Source: JBQDBK01 sp052090825 (GTDB lineage Bacteria; Bacillota; Clostridia; Tissierellales; Peptoniphilaceae). Taken from it: a stretch of DNA of 64,000 nucleotides. This document shows positions 16,579 to 25,923 of this stretch, piece after piece. The stretch spans positions 45,147-109,146 of the forward strand of contig JBQDBK010000007.1 in assembly GCA_052090825.1 (NCBI GenBank), in the 5' to 3' direction. The notes beneath the pieces were generated by a model. The model did not search any database. It worked only from the letters and a program-made list of their open reading frames with translations, and was not told the DNA's origin. Numbering within the stretch: the first letter of the stretch is position 1; every line of letters begins with the position of its first letter. A program made the translations under genes and the position numbers.

Positions 16579-17121
16579 ATGGAATATATAGTAAAAGAGA
16601 TTCCTGGCTTATTTAAAATTATAAAATTAAAGGAATTTAGAAGAACACCTAATGTAGAGTTTGATGTAATGGTTAAATCAATGGTACCTAAGGTTGATGC
16701 AATTGATAGGGTTATTCATAGGGGGCCAGCAGTATCACCAGGACCTGTGGGAGATGTTGAAAGACCATGGTATATGCATTATCATCAGTCTGATAATCTA
16801 CTAGTTTTATCTGGAGAAAGAAATGTTGAATTGTATTCAAAAGAGCATGGAAAGATTGAAAAGTTTGTTGTAACTCCTGACTATATTAGTCATAATGGGG
16901 AAGTTATAGTTGAGGGGGCAGGAATTTTAGTTTGGCCTACAAATGTATTCCATAGGATTATAAGTGGAGAAAATGGATCGGCTTCAGTAAACCTTGCAAC
17001 TCATCATCAAGGAATGGATTTAAAAAATAATTTCGATATATTCGATTTAAATATTGAAACAGGTGAATATAAAGTTATAAGAGAAGGTTATTTAGATCAA
17101 AATATGAAAGACATAGATTAA
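16579..17121 (+). CDS. Cupin-fold protein of unknown function
   Basis: A 180-aa soluble protein with the double-stranded beta-helix pattern of cupins. HYHQSDNLLVLSGERNVELY (about 67-86) is cupin motif 1 with His67 and His69 as likely metal ligands, and WPTNVFHRI (about 119-127) is motif 2 with His125. AGGAGGGG precedes the ATG. It stands alone between the CRISPR array and the glycine betaine transporter, with its own terminator. Cupins range from isomerases to regulators, and nothing here narrows the substrate. The fold call is reasonable; the function is open. Confidence 0.65.
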   Translation: MEYIVKEIPGLFKIIKLKEFRRTPNVEFDVMVKSMVPKVDAIDRVIHRGPAVSPGPVGDVERPWYMHYHQSDNLLVLSGERNVELYSKEHGKIEKFVVTPDYISHNGEVIVEGAGILVWPTNVFHRIISGENGSASVNLATHHQGMDLKNNFDIFDLNIETGEYKVIREGYLDQNMKDID

Positions 17122-17126
17122 TTGCT

Positions 17127-17162
17127 TGCCTATAGGTGATTTCATCTGTAGGCATTTATTTT
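17127..17162 (+). terminator. Terminator after the cupin gene
   Basis: TGCCTATAGGTGA pairs with TCATCTGTAGGCA (two G-U pairs) and is followed by a T-rich stretch. Confidence 0.85.
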
Positions 17163-17465
17163 ATAGAATGCGATATATAAGTATTGTGAGATAAATACAT
17201 ATAAAAATAAGTGATTAGAGGAAGATTTTAAATTTTATTAAAACTAAATTTTACGATAAATAGTTTAAGTATAGGAAAAGATGTGAATAAATAAAAGGAA
17301 TGGATTATTAATAAATTATGAGTGAAATGAACTACTCAAACTTATTATTTTGAGATTAGGCTATTAATTTTACCTTTGTAAATTTGGAATAATGAATATT
17401 ATATGGTAATATAATAATACTGTGTTTTATGCGGATAAATAAATTTGGAGGAAGGTGATTCTGAT
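17163..17465. other. Upstream region of the glycine betaine transporter
   Basis: About 300 bases of AT-rich DNA with no gene. It should hold the promoter of the proVWX-like operon, but no single minus 35/minus 10 pair stands out. The ribosome site GGAGGAAGG lies at 17447-17455. Confidence 0.4.
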
Positions 17466-18791
17466 TTGAATGAAGATGTAAATGAAAATTCAAAGGAAAT
17501 TGAGAAGGAATTAAATAAAAATACAGAAAAAGATTTAAGTAATGAGGCTAAAGAAAACTTAGAAGATCTTGAAAATCGAAAAGTAAAGATTTCTTGCAAA
17601 AATGTAACAAAGATTTTTGGTAAAAAAGTAAAGATGGCAAAAAAACTCCTTAGAGAAGGAGCGTCTAAAGATGAAATAGTAAACAAGACACAAGCTACGG
17701 TTGCTGTTGACAGGGCATCTTTTGATATATATGAAGGAGAGATCTTTGTAATAATGGGTCTTAGTGGTAGTGGTAAATCTACTATGATTAGACTTATGAA
17801 TCGTTTAATAGAGCCTACAGATGGAGATATTCATGTAAATGGTAAATCTGTTTTTAAGGCTGATAAAAAAGAACTTATAGAGTTAAGACGAAATGTTTAT
17901 AGTATGGTTTTTCAGGGTTTTGGACTTTTTCCTCATAAAACTATTTTAGAAAATACAGAGTTTGGTTTGGAAATAAAAAATGTAGACAAAGAGACTAGGA
18001 TAAAGAAAGCTGAGAAGGCTTTAGACAATTCTGGACTTTTGGCCTATAAGGACCAGTACCCTAATCAATTGTCTGGTGGAATGCAACAAAGAGTTGGACT
18101 TGCAAGAGCTCTTGCTAATGATCCGGAAATTCTTTTAATGGATGAAGCTTTTTCAGCTTTGGATCCTTTAATTAGAAAAGATATGCAAGATGAATTAATT
18201 GAATTGCAAGAGAATTTGAAAAAAACTATAGTTTTCATAACTCATGATTTAAACGAAGCCTTAAGGCTAGGAGATAGAATAGCTATAATGAAAGATGGTA
18301 GAGTTGTCCAAGTTGGAACAGGAGAAGAAATATTAATGAATCCTGCCAATAGGTATGTTGAACGATTTGTTGAAGATGTAGACAGGACAAAGATATTAAA
18401 AATAAGTCATGTTATGGACAAACCTAATTTCTACCTTAATATTGATCGTAAAGAAAGAGGTATGCGTTATGCCTTAAATGTTATGAAGGAAGAAAATTAT
18501 AGTAATCTTATAGTAACTAATAATGAGCGTAAGGCAGTTGGCTATATTGAATTAGATGATTTAGTTGAGTTAATTAGAGAAAAAGGCTACCCAGGATTTT
18601 ATGATAGCATATTAAAAACTGATATTCCTAGAATATCAGAGGATGCAGTAGTAGATGATGCTTATAGTTTATTAAAATTATCTAAGACTCCAATTGTTGT
18701 AGAAGATGAAAATGGAAAGATGGTTGGTTCAGTGACAAGAAAAAGAATAATTGAAATGTTAGATAGACAGGGGGTGGGTTCAGATGAATAA
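17466..18791 (+). CDS. proV: Glycine betaine/proline ABC transporter ATPase with CBS domains
   Basis: A 441-aa ATPase of the ProV/OpuAA type. After an unusually acidic 40-residue N-terminal extension come the family segment VKISCKNVTKIFG, the P-loop GLSGSGKS (about 97), the signature LSGGMQQRVGLARAL (about 201) and Walker B ILLMDEAFSAL. The C-terminal region (about 305-441) holds two CBS domains, which in OpuA sense ionic strength and gate transport. The start is TTG 17466; GGAGGAAGG lies upstream and no ATG is available in frame. It overlaps the permease gene by eight bases. Substrate is inferred from family and operon partners. Confidence 0.92.
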   Translation: MNEDVNENSKEIEKELNKNTEKDLSNEAKENLEDLENRKVKISCKNVTKIFGKKVKMAKKLLREGASKDEIVNKTQATVAVDRASFDIYEGEIFVIMGLSGSGKSTMIRLMNRLIEPTDGDIHVNGKSVFKADKKELIELRRNVYSMVFQGFGLFPHKTILENTEFGLEIKNVDKETRIKKAEKALDNSGLLAYKDQYPNQLSGGMQQRVGLARALANDPEILLMDEAFSALDPLIRKDMQDELIELQENLKKTIVFITHDLNEALRLGDRIAIMKDGRVVQVGTGEEILMNPANRYVERFVEDVDRTKILKISHVMDKPNFYLNIDRKERGMRYALNVMKEENYSNLIVTNNERKAVGYIELDDLVELIREKGYPGFYDSILKTDIPRISEDAVVDDAYSLLKLSKTPIVVEDENGKMVGSVTRKRIIEMLDRQGVGSDE

Positions 18792-19635
18792 TATACCTAA
18801 ACTCCCAGTAGCTGAATGGGTTAAAAATGCTACTAAATCAGCAACAAGTGGTGGTAAAGGATTTTTCAATGGAGTCAGAGAAATTGGAGAATTTTTAATT
18901 AATAATCTTGAGGATATATTGATTTCAATTCCACCAGTAGCATTTATTGTTGTTTTAACATTTTTAGCTCTATTTTTAAAACGTAAATCAAAAAAATGGG
19001 GTTTTGGAGTATTTGTATTTTTAGGATTAGTGTTTGTACAAAATCAAGGTTTATGGACAGACTTTATAAGTACCCTATCTTTAATCTTAGTGGCAAGTTT
19101 ATTTGCCATAGTTATAGGAGTACCTTTAGGAATTTTAGCAGGTAAGAATGATATAGTAGAAGCTATTCTTAAGCCTATATTAGATTTTATGCAGACAATG
19201 CCTGCTTTTGTTTATTTAATACCTGCAGTTGCCTTCTTTGGAATTGGTGTAGTTCCGGGTATGGTTGCGTCTATTATATTTGCCTTACCACCAACAGTAA
19301 GGTTTACTTCACTAGGATTAAGACAAATTTCTAAAGAATTAGAAGAAGCGGCAATATCTTTTGGTTCTACTCCTATGCAAAGATTATTTAAGGTTGAATT
19401 ACCTTTAGCTAAGTCAACTATTATGGCAGGAATTAATCAAACAGTAATGTTATCATTATCAATGGTTGTTATAGCTTCTATGATAGGTGCTCCAGGATTA
19501 GGACGAAGAGTAGTATCTGCCTTACAAAGATCTAATGTAGGAGCGGGATTTGTTTCAGGTTTGTCAATAGTTGTACTAGCAATTATAATGGATAGGTTTA
19601 CTCAAATATTTAGTAAAGATAAAAGGGTTAAGTAA
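18784..19635 (+). CDS. proW: Glycine betaine/proline ABC transporter permease
   Basis: A 283-aa permease of the ProW/OpuAB type. It has an amphipathic N-terminus followed by about six membrane helices (near 50-65, 72-90, 98-118, 145-165, 210-230 and 250-270) and the EAA loop, visible as EEAAISFGSTPMQRLFKVELPLA (about 197-219), that docks on the ATPase. The ATG overlaps the end of proV, giving coupled translation. A single permease with a separate lipoprotein receptor matches the three-gene Pro/OpuA arrangement. Confidence 0.92.
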   Translation: MNNIPKLPVAEWVKNATKSATSGGKGFFNGVREIGEFLINNLEDILISIPPVAFIVVLTFLALFLKRKSKKWGFGVFVFLGLVFVQNQGLWTDFISTLSLILVASLFAIVIGVPLGILAGKNDIVEAILKPILDFMQTMPAFVYLIPAVAFFGIGVVPGMVASIIFALPPTVRFTSLGLRQISKELEEAAISFGSTPMQRLFKVELPLAKSTIMAGINQTVMLSLSMVVIASMIGAPGLGRRVVSALQRSNVGAGFVSGLSIVVLAIIMDRFTQIFSKDKRVK

Positions 19636-19679
19636 GTTATAGTAGATAGATAAGAATTAATGAAAGGAAAGTGAAATTT

Positions 19680-20561
19680 ATGAAAAAATTGCTAAAAGTA
19701 TTTTTAGTTTTTGCTCTTGTTGTAGGAATTACAGCATGTTCAAACGGAGCAAACAATGGAGGAAACAATGAAACAGCTAATGGAGAAGAGGCTAAAGGGA
19801 AAATTAATCTTGCCTATGTTGAATGGGATACAGAAGTGGCTTCTACAAATATTGTAAAGACTGTATTAGAAGATATGGGGTACGAGGTTGAAATGACTCC
19901 ACTAGATAATGCAATTATGTGGAATGCAGTTGCTTCAGGAGAAGCAGATGCTATGGTAGCTGCTTGGCTTCCAGCAACTCATGGAGAACAGTATAATGAA
20001 TATAAAGAAGATCTTGTTGATCTTGGCTCTAACTTAGAAGGAGCAAAAATTGGTTTAGTTGTTCCTAAATATATGGAAGCAAATTCTATTGAAGAGTTAA
20101 AAGAAGAAGCTGGAAAAGAAATCACAGGTATTGAAGCTGGTGCGGGAGTTATGGTTGCGACAGAAAATGCTATAAAAGAATATGAAAATTTAGCTGACTG
20201 GACATTGACACCATCATCTTCAGGAGCTATGGTAACAGCTTTAGGACAAGCAATTGAAAATGGAGAAGATATTATAATAACTGGATGGTCTCCACACTGG
20301 ATGTTTGCAACTTATGATCTTAAGTATTTAGAAGATCCAAAGGGAGTATTTGGTGGAGCTGAAGAAATTAAAACTATGGCTCGTAAAGGTTTGGATAAAG
20401 ACATGCCAGAAGCTTATAAAATCCTTGATAATTTTAATTGGTCAATTGAAGATATGGAAGCAGTAATGTTAGAAATATCTGAAGGTAAAGATCCAGCTGA
20501 TGTAGCAAGAGCTTGGGTTGATAATAACCAAGATAAAGTTAAAGAATGGACTGAACAATAA
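19680..20561 (+). CDS. proX: Glycine betaine-binding lipoprotein of the ProVWX system
   Basis: A 293-aa substrate-binding lipoprotein. The signal peptide ends in the lipobox ITAC at about residue 20, followed by a low-complexity Asn/Gly linker and the OpuAC domain. The segments YVEWDTEVASTNIVKTVLE and AWLPATHGEQY are typical, and Trp residues (IMWNA, GWSPHWMF) probably form the aromatic box for the quaternary amine. I prefer ATG 19680 to GTG 19671 because AAAGGAAA is too close to the latter. It ends the operon and is followed by a strong terminator. Confidence 0.92.
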   Translation: MKKLLKVFLVFALVVGITACSNGANNGGNNETANGEEAKGKINLAYVEWDTEVASTNIVKTVLEDMGYEVEMTPLDNAIMWNAVASGEADAMVAAWLPATHGEQYNEYKEDLVDLGSNLEGAKIGLVVPKYMEANSIEELKEEAGKEITGIEAGAGVMVATENAIKEYENLADWTLTPSSSGAMVTALGQAIENGEDIIITGWSPHWMFATYDLKYLEDPKGVFGGAEEIKTMARKGLDKDMPEAYKILDNFNWSIEDMEAVMLEISEGKDPADVARAWVDNNQDKVKEWTEQ

Positions 20562-20571
20562 AATAGATAAG

Positions 20572-20608
20572 AAAAGGCGGACTAGATGAAATCTAGTCCG
20601 CCTTTTTT
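20572..20608 (+). terminator. Strong terminator after proX
   Basis: A perfect stem, AAGGCGGACTAGAT with its complement, loop GAA, then a run of six T. Confidence 0.95.
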
Positions 20609-20645
20609 AATTAAATAATATTAGACTATTTTGAAATCTCAAAAC

Positions 20646-20692
20646 TTGACAGAAAACTTTTTTTTATAATATTATTATAGTATTATAAAAAA
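20646..20692 (+). promoter_or_regulatory. Promoter region and palindrome upstream of the hydrogenase operon
   Basis: TTGACA lies at 20646-20651. A perfect 12-base inverted repeat, TTTTTTATAATA (20660-20671) and its complement (20681-20692) around a nine-base centre, follows at once and overlaps every candidate minus 10 box. TATAAT at 20665 is only 13 bases from TTGACA, so the exact promoter is uncertain. The palindrome may be an operator; it does not match the Rex consensus. Confidence 0.5.
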
Positions 20693-20726
20693 GTGTTAAA
20701 TAAGAAAGGTTATAAAGGGGGGTATT

Positions 20727-21200
20727 ATGGTTAGTTACAAGGAATGTGAGAAAATTAATCTTGATGAAATACTAATGGGAAGAGGAGAAGAGGATCTTAT
20801 TGAGGTACTTCATAAGATACAAGATTTTTACGGATATATACCAAGAGAAGAGGTAGATAAAATTGCCAGAAAATTGTCCATACCAATTTCTAAAATATAT
20901 GGTGTAAATACTTTTTATTCTAGATTTGATTTAAACCCTAAGGGAAAATATCAAATATCAGTTTGTCTTGGAACAGCATGTTATGTTAAGGGAGCTCAAA
21001 ATGTTTTGGATGAATTTTCAAAAATATTAAATATAAAGACTGGTGAGACAACAGAGGATCTTAGATTTTCAATAATTAATGCACGTTGTTTGGGAGAGTG
21101 TGCAGATGCACCTGTTGTAGCTATAAATGATAAAATTTATAGAAAAGTTACAGTGCAAGATGTTCATAAGATTCTCCGTGAAATTGGAGGGGAGTTATAA
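20727..21200 (+). CDS. NuoE-like [2Fe-2S] subunit of the [FeFe] hydrogenase
   Basis: A 157-aa thioredoxin-like ferredoxin subunit (HydC/HndA type). The N-terminal helical part contains FYGYIPREEVDKIARKL. The [2Fe-2S] ligands are in CLGTAC (about 79-84) and ARCLGEC (about 117-123). This is the first gene of a three-gene operon, two bases before the NuoF-like subunit. In characterised complexes it passes electrons between the flavin subunit and the hydrogenase. Preceded by an AAAGGGGGG-type ribosome site. Confidence 0.9.
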   Translation: MVSYKECEKINLDEILMGRGEEDLIEVLHKIQDFYGYIPREEVDKIARKLSIPISKIYGVNTFYSRFDLNPKGKYQISVCLGTACYVKGAQNVLDEFSKILNIKTGETTEDLRFSIINARCLGECADAPVVAINDKIYRKVTVQDVHKILREIGGEL

Positions 21201-21202
21201 TT

Positions 21203-22780
21203 ATGAATTATGAGCTTTTAGATAAGATAAAGAGTGAGAATTATCCATTGTTTATAGAACGCATAAAATCTAATCCAAAATACATAATAGATGATAAGGG
21301 TGTAAGATTGGCAGGAGAATTCTATGAAAAGCAGTTAAGGGTGGCATTAAAGAATTTTGATATAATAGACCCAAATAGTATATATGAATACATATCAAAT
21401 GGGGGATATTATGGTTTAGCAAAGGCTATCTTTGATTTAGAGAGAAAAGATATTATTCAAATAATGAAAGATGCGAATTTAAGAGGACGTGGTGGAGCAG
21501 GATTTCCGGCAGGATTTAAATGGGAGACAGCCTTTAAGCAGGATATTAGGGAGAAGTATGTAATATGTAATGCAGATGAAGGGGATCCTGGGGCATATAT
21601 GGATCGTTCTATTTTAGAGGGCGACCCACACTCTGTAATAGAAGGAATGGCAATTTGTGCTAGAGCAATTGGTGCCAGCAAGGGATATGTATATGTTAGG
21701 GCAGAGTATCCAAATGCAGTAAAAATGCTAAGAAAAGCTATTAAAGATGCTAAAAAACTCAATATGCTTGGAGAAAATATACTTGGTTCTGATTTTTCTT
21801 TTGACTTGGAAATTCGTTTGGGGGCTGGAGCTTTTGTATGCGGAGAAGGAACTGCAATGATTCAGTCCATAGAGGGTAATAGGGGTATGCCTCAAGCCAA
21901 GGTATATAGGACAACAGTAAGAGGCCTATTTGAAAAACCTACAGTTGTAAATAATGTTGAGACTTTAGCAAATGTTGCTCAAATTATAAATAATGGAGCT
22001 GACTGGTTTAAATCAATTGGAACAGAAGACTCACCTGGAACTAAGGTTTTTGCCTTAGTGGGTAAAGTAAAAAATGCAGGGCTTGTTGAAGTGCCTATGG
22101 GAAAAACTATAAATGAAATCGTTTTTGATATAGGTGGTGGAATACCTAATAATAAAAATGTTAAGGCAGTACAAACAGGAGGACCATCTGGAGGCTGTAT
22201 TCCACCTCATTTATTTGATACTAAGGTAGACTATGGATCCTTAGAAAAAATAGGTTCTATAATGGGTTCTGGTGGGATGGTAGTTATGGATGAAGATGAC
22301 TGTATGGTAGATATAGCTAAATTCTTTATGGATTTTACAGTAGATGAGTCTTGTGGCAAATGTACACCTTGTAGGATAGGAAATAAAAGAGTTTTAGAAA
22401 TACTAGAGAGAATAACTAATGGCCATGGGAGGCCAGAAGATATAGATTTGCTAGAAGAGTTATGTTGGGTAATAACAGATACTAGTCTTTGCGGATTGGG
22501 GAAAACTGCAACAAATCCTGTAATTAGTTCTCTACACTATTTCAAAGATGAGTACTTAGAACATATTAATAATGAAAACTGTCCGGCTAAAGTTTGTATA
22601 GGCCTAATGGCTTATTATATAACAGATGCTTGTATAGGTTGTGGTTTGTGTAAGAGAGAATGCCCTGTTGAGGCTATAGATGGAAGTAAGAAAAAACGTC
22701 ATAAGATAAATATAGAAACTTGTATAAAGTGCGGAAATTGTATGACGCGTTGTCCAGTACAAGCAATAGTATTAGAGTAG
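21203..22780 (+). CDS. NuoF-like flavin/iron-sulfur subunit of the [FeFe] hydrogenase
   Basis: A 525-aa HydB/HndC-type subunit that carries NAD(P), FMN and iron-sulfur sites. The glycine-rich nucleotide and FMN region GRGGAGFPAGFKWE lies near 94-107. The N-3 cluster ligands are CGKCTPCRIG (about 385) and a later Cys. Two ferredoxin-type clusters are at the end, CIGCGLCKRECP (about 478) and CIKCGNCMTRCP. Compared with HydB of Thermotoga, the N-terminal thioredoxin-like domain is short or missing: about 55 residues replace it. Its position between the NuoE-like and HydA genes supports an NAD(P)-linked, possibly electron-bifurcating hydrogenase. Which coenzyme is used cannot be read from sequence here. 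Confidence 0.9.
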   Translation: MNYELLDKIKSENYPLFIERIKSNPKYIIDDKGVRLAGEFYEKQLRVALKNFDIIDPNSIYEYISNGGYYGLAKAIFDLERKDIIQIMKDANLRGRGGAGFPAGFKWETAFKQDIREKYVICNADEGDPGAYMDRSILEGDPHSVIEGMAICARAIGASKGYVYVRAEYPNAVKMLRKAIKDAKKLNMLGENILGSDFSFDLEIRLGAGAFVCGEGTAMIQSIEGNRGMPQAKVYRTTVRGLFEKPTVVNNVETLANVAQIINNGADWFKSIGTEDSPGTKVFALVGKVKNAGLVEVPMGKTINEIVFDIGGGIPNNKNVKAVQTGGPSGGCIPPHLFDTKVDYGSLEKIGSIMGSGGMVVMDEDDCMVDIAKFFMDFTVDESCGKCTPCRIGNKRVLEILERITNGHGRPEDIDLLEELCWVITDTSLCGLGKTATNPVISSLHYFKDEYLEHINNENCPAKVCIGLMAYYITDACIGCGLCKRECPVEAIDGSKKKRHKINIETCIKCGNCMTRCPVQAIVLE

Positions 22781-22788
22781 GTGTGATT

Positions 22789-24531
22789 ATGGTAAATATA
22801 AAAATAAATGGGATGAATATAGAAGTGGAAGAAGGCACTACTATTCTAGAAGCTGCTAAAAAGGTGAATATACAAGTTCCTACTTTATGTCATTTGGATT
22901 TAGGGGAATTGGGATTTGTTAATTCTGAAGCTAATTGCCGTGTGTGCTTGATAGAGGATGCAAAGAAAGGAAATTTAATTCCCTCTTGTAACACTCTTGT
23001 AAAGGATGGAATGGATATTAGAACAGACACCTTAAGAGTTGTTAGGGCACGTAGAACAAATATAGAATTGTTACTTTCAAATCACCCGAAGGATTGTTTA
23101 GTTTGTAATAGAAATGGAGATTGTGAGCTACAATCTTTGGCGGTTTTAGCAGGTATAAAGAAAATTCGCTTTGAAGGAGAAAGAATAGAATATCCAATTG
23201 ATAATAGTTCCTTCTCAATAATAAGAGATCCAAATAAGTGCATACTTTGTAAGAGATGTGAAACTATGTGCAACAAAGTCCAGACTGTTGGAACTTTAAC
23301 AGATGTAGGGCGTGGATTTGATACAGTTGTAGGAACTGCCTATAATGCACCAATGTTTGAAAGCAACTGTACATTTTGTGGTCAATGTTTAGCAGTTTGT
23401 CCAACTGGAGCTTTGACAATAGTAGATAGTAAGGAAGAAGTTTATAAGGCACTTTCAAATAAAGATAAGGTTGTGCTTGTTCAAACAGCGCCAGCTGTTC
23501 GTGTAGCTTTAGGTGAGGAATTTGGAATGGAAGCAGGAAGTATAGTTACTGGGAAAATGGTAACAGCTCTTAAAAAACTGGGATTTGACTATGTTTTTGA
23601 TACTGACTTTGCTGCAGACCTGACAACAATGGAAGAGGCAAAAGAATTTGTAGAAAGATTTAAAAAAAGAGAGAATCTACCAATTTTAACTTCTTGTTGT
23701 CCAAGCTGGGTTAAATTTTTAGAACATAACTTCCCTGACCTATTAAATATACCATCTACTTGTAAGTCTCCTCATGAAATGTTTGGTTCAGTTGCAAAAA
23801 CATATTTTGCAGAAAAACATGGAATAGACCCAAAGGATATAGTGGTAGTATCTGTAATGCCTTGCGTTGCAAAAAAATATGAGTCAGTTCGCCCGGAATT
23901 GGGATTGACAGAGGATATTTCAGATGTAGATATAGTTATAACAACTAAAGAATTGGCAGCAATGATTAGAGACTTCTCATTTGATTTTAAATCACTAGAC
24001 GATTCTGAATTTGATAATCCCTTAGGAGAATCAAGTGGAGCAGGTGTAATTTTTGGAGCAACAGGTGGGGTGCTTGAGGCGACTCTTAGAACAGGTTATT
24101 ATATGATAACTAATGAAGATTTAAAGGAAATTGAATTTAAGGACCTTAAGGGCTTAGAGGGGATAAAAGAAGCAGAAATTGATATAGAAGGAAGAAAGGT
24201 AAAAGTTGCAGTATCAAATGGACTTGGAAATGCTAGAAAACTTCTTAATGAAGTAAAGAAAGATAAAAATAAATACGATATTATTGAAATTATGGCATGT
24301 CCTGGAGGTTGTATAGATGGTGGAGGTCAACCTAGTCTTCATGGAAACTTAGAAAAACTTCACAAACGTATGAATGCCATTCATAGAGAAGATAGGAATA
24401 AGTCTATACGTAGGTCCTATGAAAATCCATCTATAAAGATGATATATGATGAATTCTTAGGAGAAGTTGGAGGAGATAAGGCACATGAATTGTTGCATAC
24501 CAAATATAAGGCTAGAGACTTATTCTCTTAA
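22789..24531 (+). CDS. hydA: [FeFe] hydrogenase catalytic subunit
   Basis: A 580-aa hydrogenase that evolves or uses H2. Domains in order: N-terminal [2Fe-2S] (CHLDLGE and CRVC), the His/Cys [4Fe-4S] site (HPKDCLVCNRNGDC), two ferredoxin clusters (CILCKRCETMC and CTFCGQCLAVC), then the H domain with all three signatures: TSCCPSW (about 300), MPCVAKKYE (about 357) and MACPGGCIDGGGQP (about 501). The start is ATG 22789, eight bases after the NuoF-like gene; earlier in-frame starts lie inside that gene. The maturases HydEFG are not in the window. The operon is closed by a strong terminator. Confidence 0.95.
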   Translation: MVNIKINGMNIEVEEGTTILEAAKKVNIQVPTLCHLDLGELGFVNSEANCRVCLIEDAKKGNLIPSCNTLVKDGMDIRTDTLRVVRARRTNIELLLSNHPKDCLVCNRNGDCELQSLAVLAGIKKIRFEGERIEYPIDNSSFSIIRDPNKCILCKRCETMCNKVQTVGTLTDVGRGFDTVVGTAYNAPMFESNCTFCGQCLAVCPTGALTIVDSKEEVYKALSNKDKVVLVQTAPAVRVALGEEFGMEAGSIVTGKMVTALKKLGFDYVFDTDFAADLTTMEEAKEFVERFKKRENLPILTSCCPSWVKFLEHNFPDLLNIPSTCKSPHEMFGSVAKTYFAEKHGIDPKDIVVVSVMPCVAKKYESVRPELGLTEDISDVDIVITTKELAAMIRDFSFDFKSLDDSEFDNPLGESSGAGVIFGATGGVLEATLRTGYYMITNEDLKEIEFKDLKGLEGIKEAEIDIEGRKVKVAVSNGLGNARKLLNEVKKDKNKYDIIEIMACPGGCIDGGGQPSLHGNLEKLHKRMNAIHREDRNKSIRRSYENPSIKMIYDEFLGEVGGDKAHELLHTKYKARDLFS

Positions 24532-24546
24532 GTAAATTCTATAAAT

Positions 24547-24580
24547 AAAACTCCAAATCTATTTAGTTTTGGAGTTTTTT
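24547..24580 (+). terminator. Terminator after the hydrogenase operon
   Basis: AAAACTCCAAA pairs with TTTGGAGTTTT, followed by T residues. Confidence 0.9.
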
Positions 24581-25125
24581 ATTATTAACTTCAGTCAGTT
24601 GAGATTACGAAAAGAGTAAAAAACAAAAGACTACTTTTTAATTTATATTAAAGTTATTAAGATCTCTTATAATAAGAGATGATTTTATGGAAGAAAAGTC
24701 AAATTTATTATTACATAGAAAATGGTCATGCAAATATAAAAGAGATATTTTTACTTAGAAAGATATTATGTGAAAATAAGATTAGAGAAAGCAGAATATC
24801 AAGATATTTAAGAGAATAATAAGATCAGATATAGAAAGGGATAAGTAACATAAACCTCAGAATTTTTCTTAAAGAGCAGTAATATTAAGGCTTGAATAAA
24901 ATTTAAACTAGAGTCTTGAGACCATAGTTAGCAGTAAGGGATTATAGACTTCAGTAAAGCAAGCACTTTTGGGATCTTATGATAATTTTTGTTTTAATAT
25001 GGGTTAGAATAATGCCATATATATATATTTAATTTTCTATTCCATGATAAAATAGGTTTAGTAAGACTTTGTAAAAGCTGTAATATAATTAATTTAAATA
25101 TAAAATTCAAATTAGGAGGGATAAT
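24581..25125. other. Intergenic region, possible decayed coding sequence
   Basis: 545 bases without a gene. A short palindrome, ATCTCTTATAATAAGAGAT, lies near 24663-24681. Just after it a 23-codon frame starts at ATG 24687, and the next frame over reads about 34 charged residues to a stop near 24819, so a broken small gene is possible. No family is recognised. A promoter for the 25126 gene must lie near the right end. Confidence 0.35.
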
Positions 25126-25284
25126 ATGTTTTTTTCTTTTGGTAGACTAATAATAATGTCTTTATATCTGGCACCTTTTATAATATTTTTTTATTTTTTA
25201 GTTAAAGGTGCTGTTAAAAGTGCCTTAAAGGATTTGAAAAATGAAGGATTTTTTGATGACATTGAAATTTTAAAGAAAGATTAG
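25126..25284 (+). CDS. Small single-pass membrane protein
   Basis: A 52-aa frame with a strong AGGAGGG site seven bases before its ATG. Residues 8-27 are hydrophobic (LIIMSLYLAPFIIFFYFLV), followed by an amphipathic charged tail ending EILKKD. It lies 25 bases upstream of the TetR gene on the same strand and may share its message. No homology can be claimed. The good ribosome site, clean hydrophobic segment and operon position make it a likely real gene. Confidence 0.6.
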   Translation: MFFSFGRLIIMSLYLAPFIIFFYFLVKGAVKSALKDLKNEGFFDDIEILKKD

Positions 25285-25309
25285 TTAAGAGGATATAAGG
25301 AGGAAGATT

Positions 25310-25882
25310 TTGGCTCCAAAATATACAAAAAATAGAATTAGAGAAGTATTCATTGAGATGTTAAATGAACATTCTCTAAATAAAATAACGGTAGAAGCTA
25401 TTGCAAAGGAATGTCAAATTAATAGGAATACTTTTTATTATTATTATCATGATATTTATGAACTTTTATCAGAAATATTTGAAGAAGAATTAAGTCATGT
25501 TATGGATGAGTATAATGAAACTCTTTCTTGGGAAGAAAGTTTTTTATTAGCCACTAGATTTGCCTTAGATAATAGAAGAGCTATTTATCATGTGTATAAT
25601 TCTATGAAAAGAGAAGAATTAGAAAATTATATTTATGAAGCTGCTGGTAATACTATGACAATGCATATAGAAGATTTAAGTTCGGATATAAAGGCCTCAG
25701 AAAGCGATAAAGAACTTATTGCAAATTTTTACCAGTCAGCACTAACACAAATGATACTTCGCTGGATAGGTGAAGGAATGAAAGGAGATGCAAATAAAGT
25801 AATTCGAAGGATAGGAAAATTATTTGATGGAAATATTGAATTAAGTTTGAAAAGAAGCCAAGAATTAAATATAGATTTGTAA
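25310..25882 (+). CDS. TetR-family regulator, probably of the dihydroxyacetone kinase genes
   Basis: A 190-aa TetR protein. The N-terminal helix-turn-helix is clear in INRNTFYYYYHDIYELLSEIFEEEL (about 36-60). It starts at TTG 25310 with AAGGAGGAAG just upstream. It sits 92 bases before dhaL in the same direction. In Lactococcus a TetR-type protein, DhaS, activates the dha genes, and this location fits a DhaS-like role (inference). A perfect 16-base inverted repeat lies between this gene and dhaL. The C-terminal ligand domain is of ordinary length and intact. Confidence 0.8.
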   Translation: MAPKYTKNRIREVFIEMLNEHSLNKITVEAIAKECQINRNTFYYYYHDIYELLSEIFEEELSHVMDEYNETLSWEESFLLATRFALDNRRAIYHVYNSMKREELENYIYEAAGNTMTMHIEDLSSDIKASESDKELIANFYQSALTQMILRWIGEGMKGDANKVIRRIGKLFDGNIELSLKRSQELNIDL

Positions 25883-25887
25883 AGTGT

Positions 25888-25923
25888 CATTTTTAATATT
25901 GTTGGGTAACAATATTAAAAATG
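25888..25923 (+). promoter_or_regulatory. Perfect 16-base inverted repeat between the TetR gene and dhaL
   Basis: CATTTTTAATATTGTT (25888-25903) and its exact complement (25908-25923) surround GGGT. No T-run follows, so it is a poor intrinsic terminator. It could be an operator for the TetR protein, an attenuator stem or an RNA processing site. Confidence 0.55.

Noticed and set aside
20646..20670. TTGACA with TATAAT at 20665 as a normal promoter
   Set aside because: The spacing is only 13 bases, too short for standard sigma-A promoters; another minus 10 box must be used.
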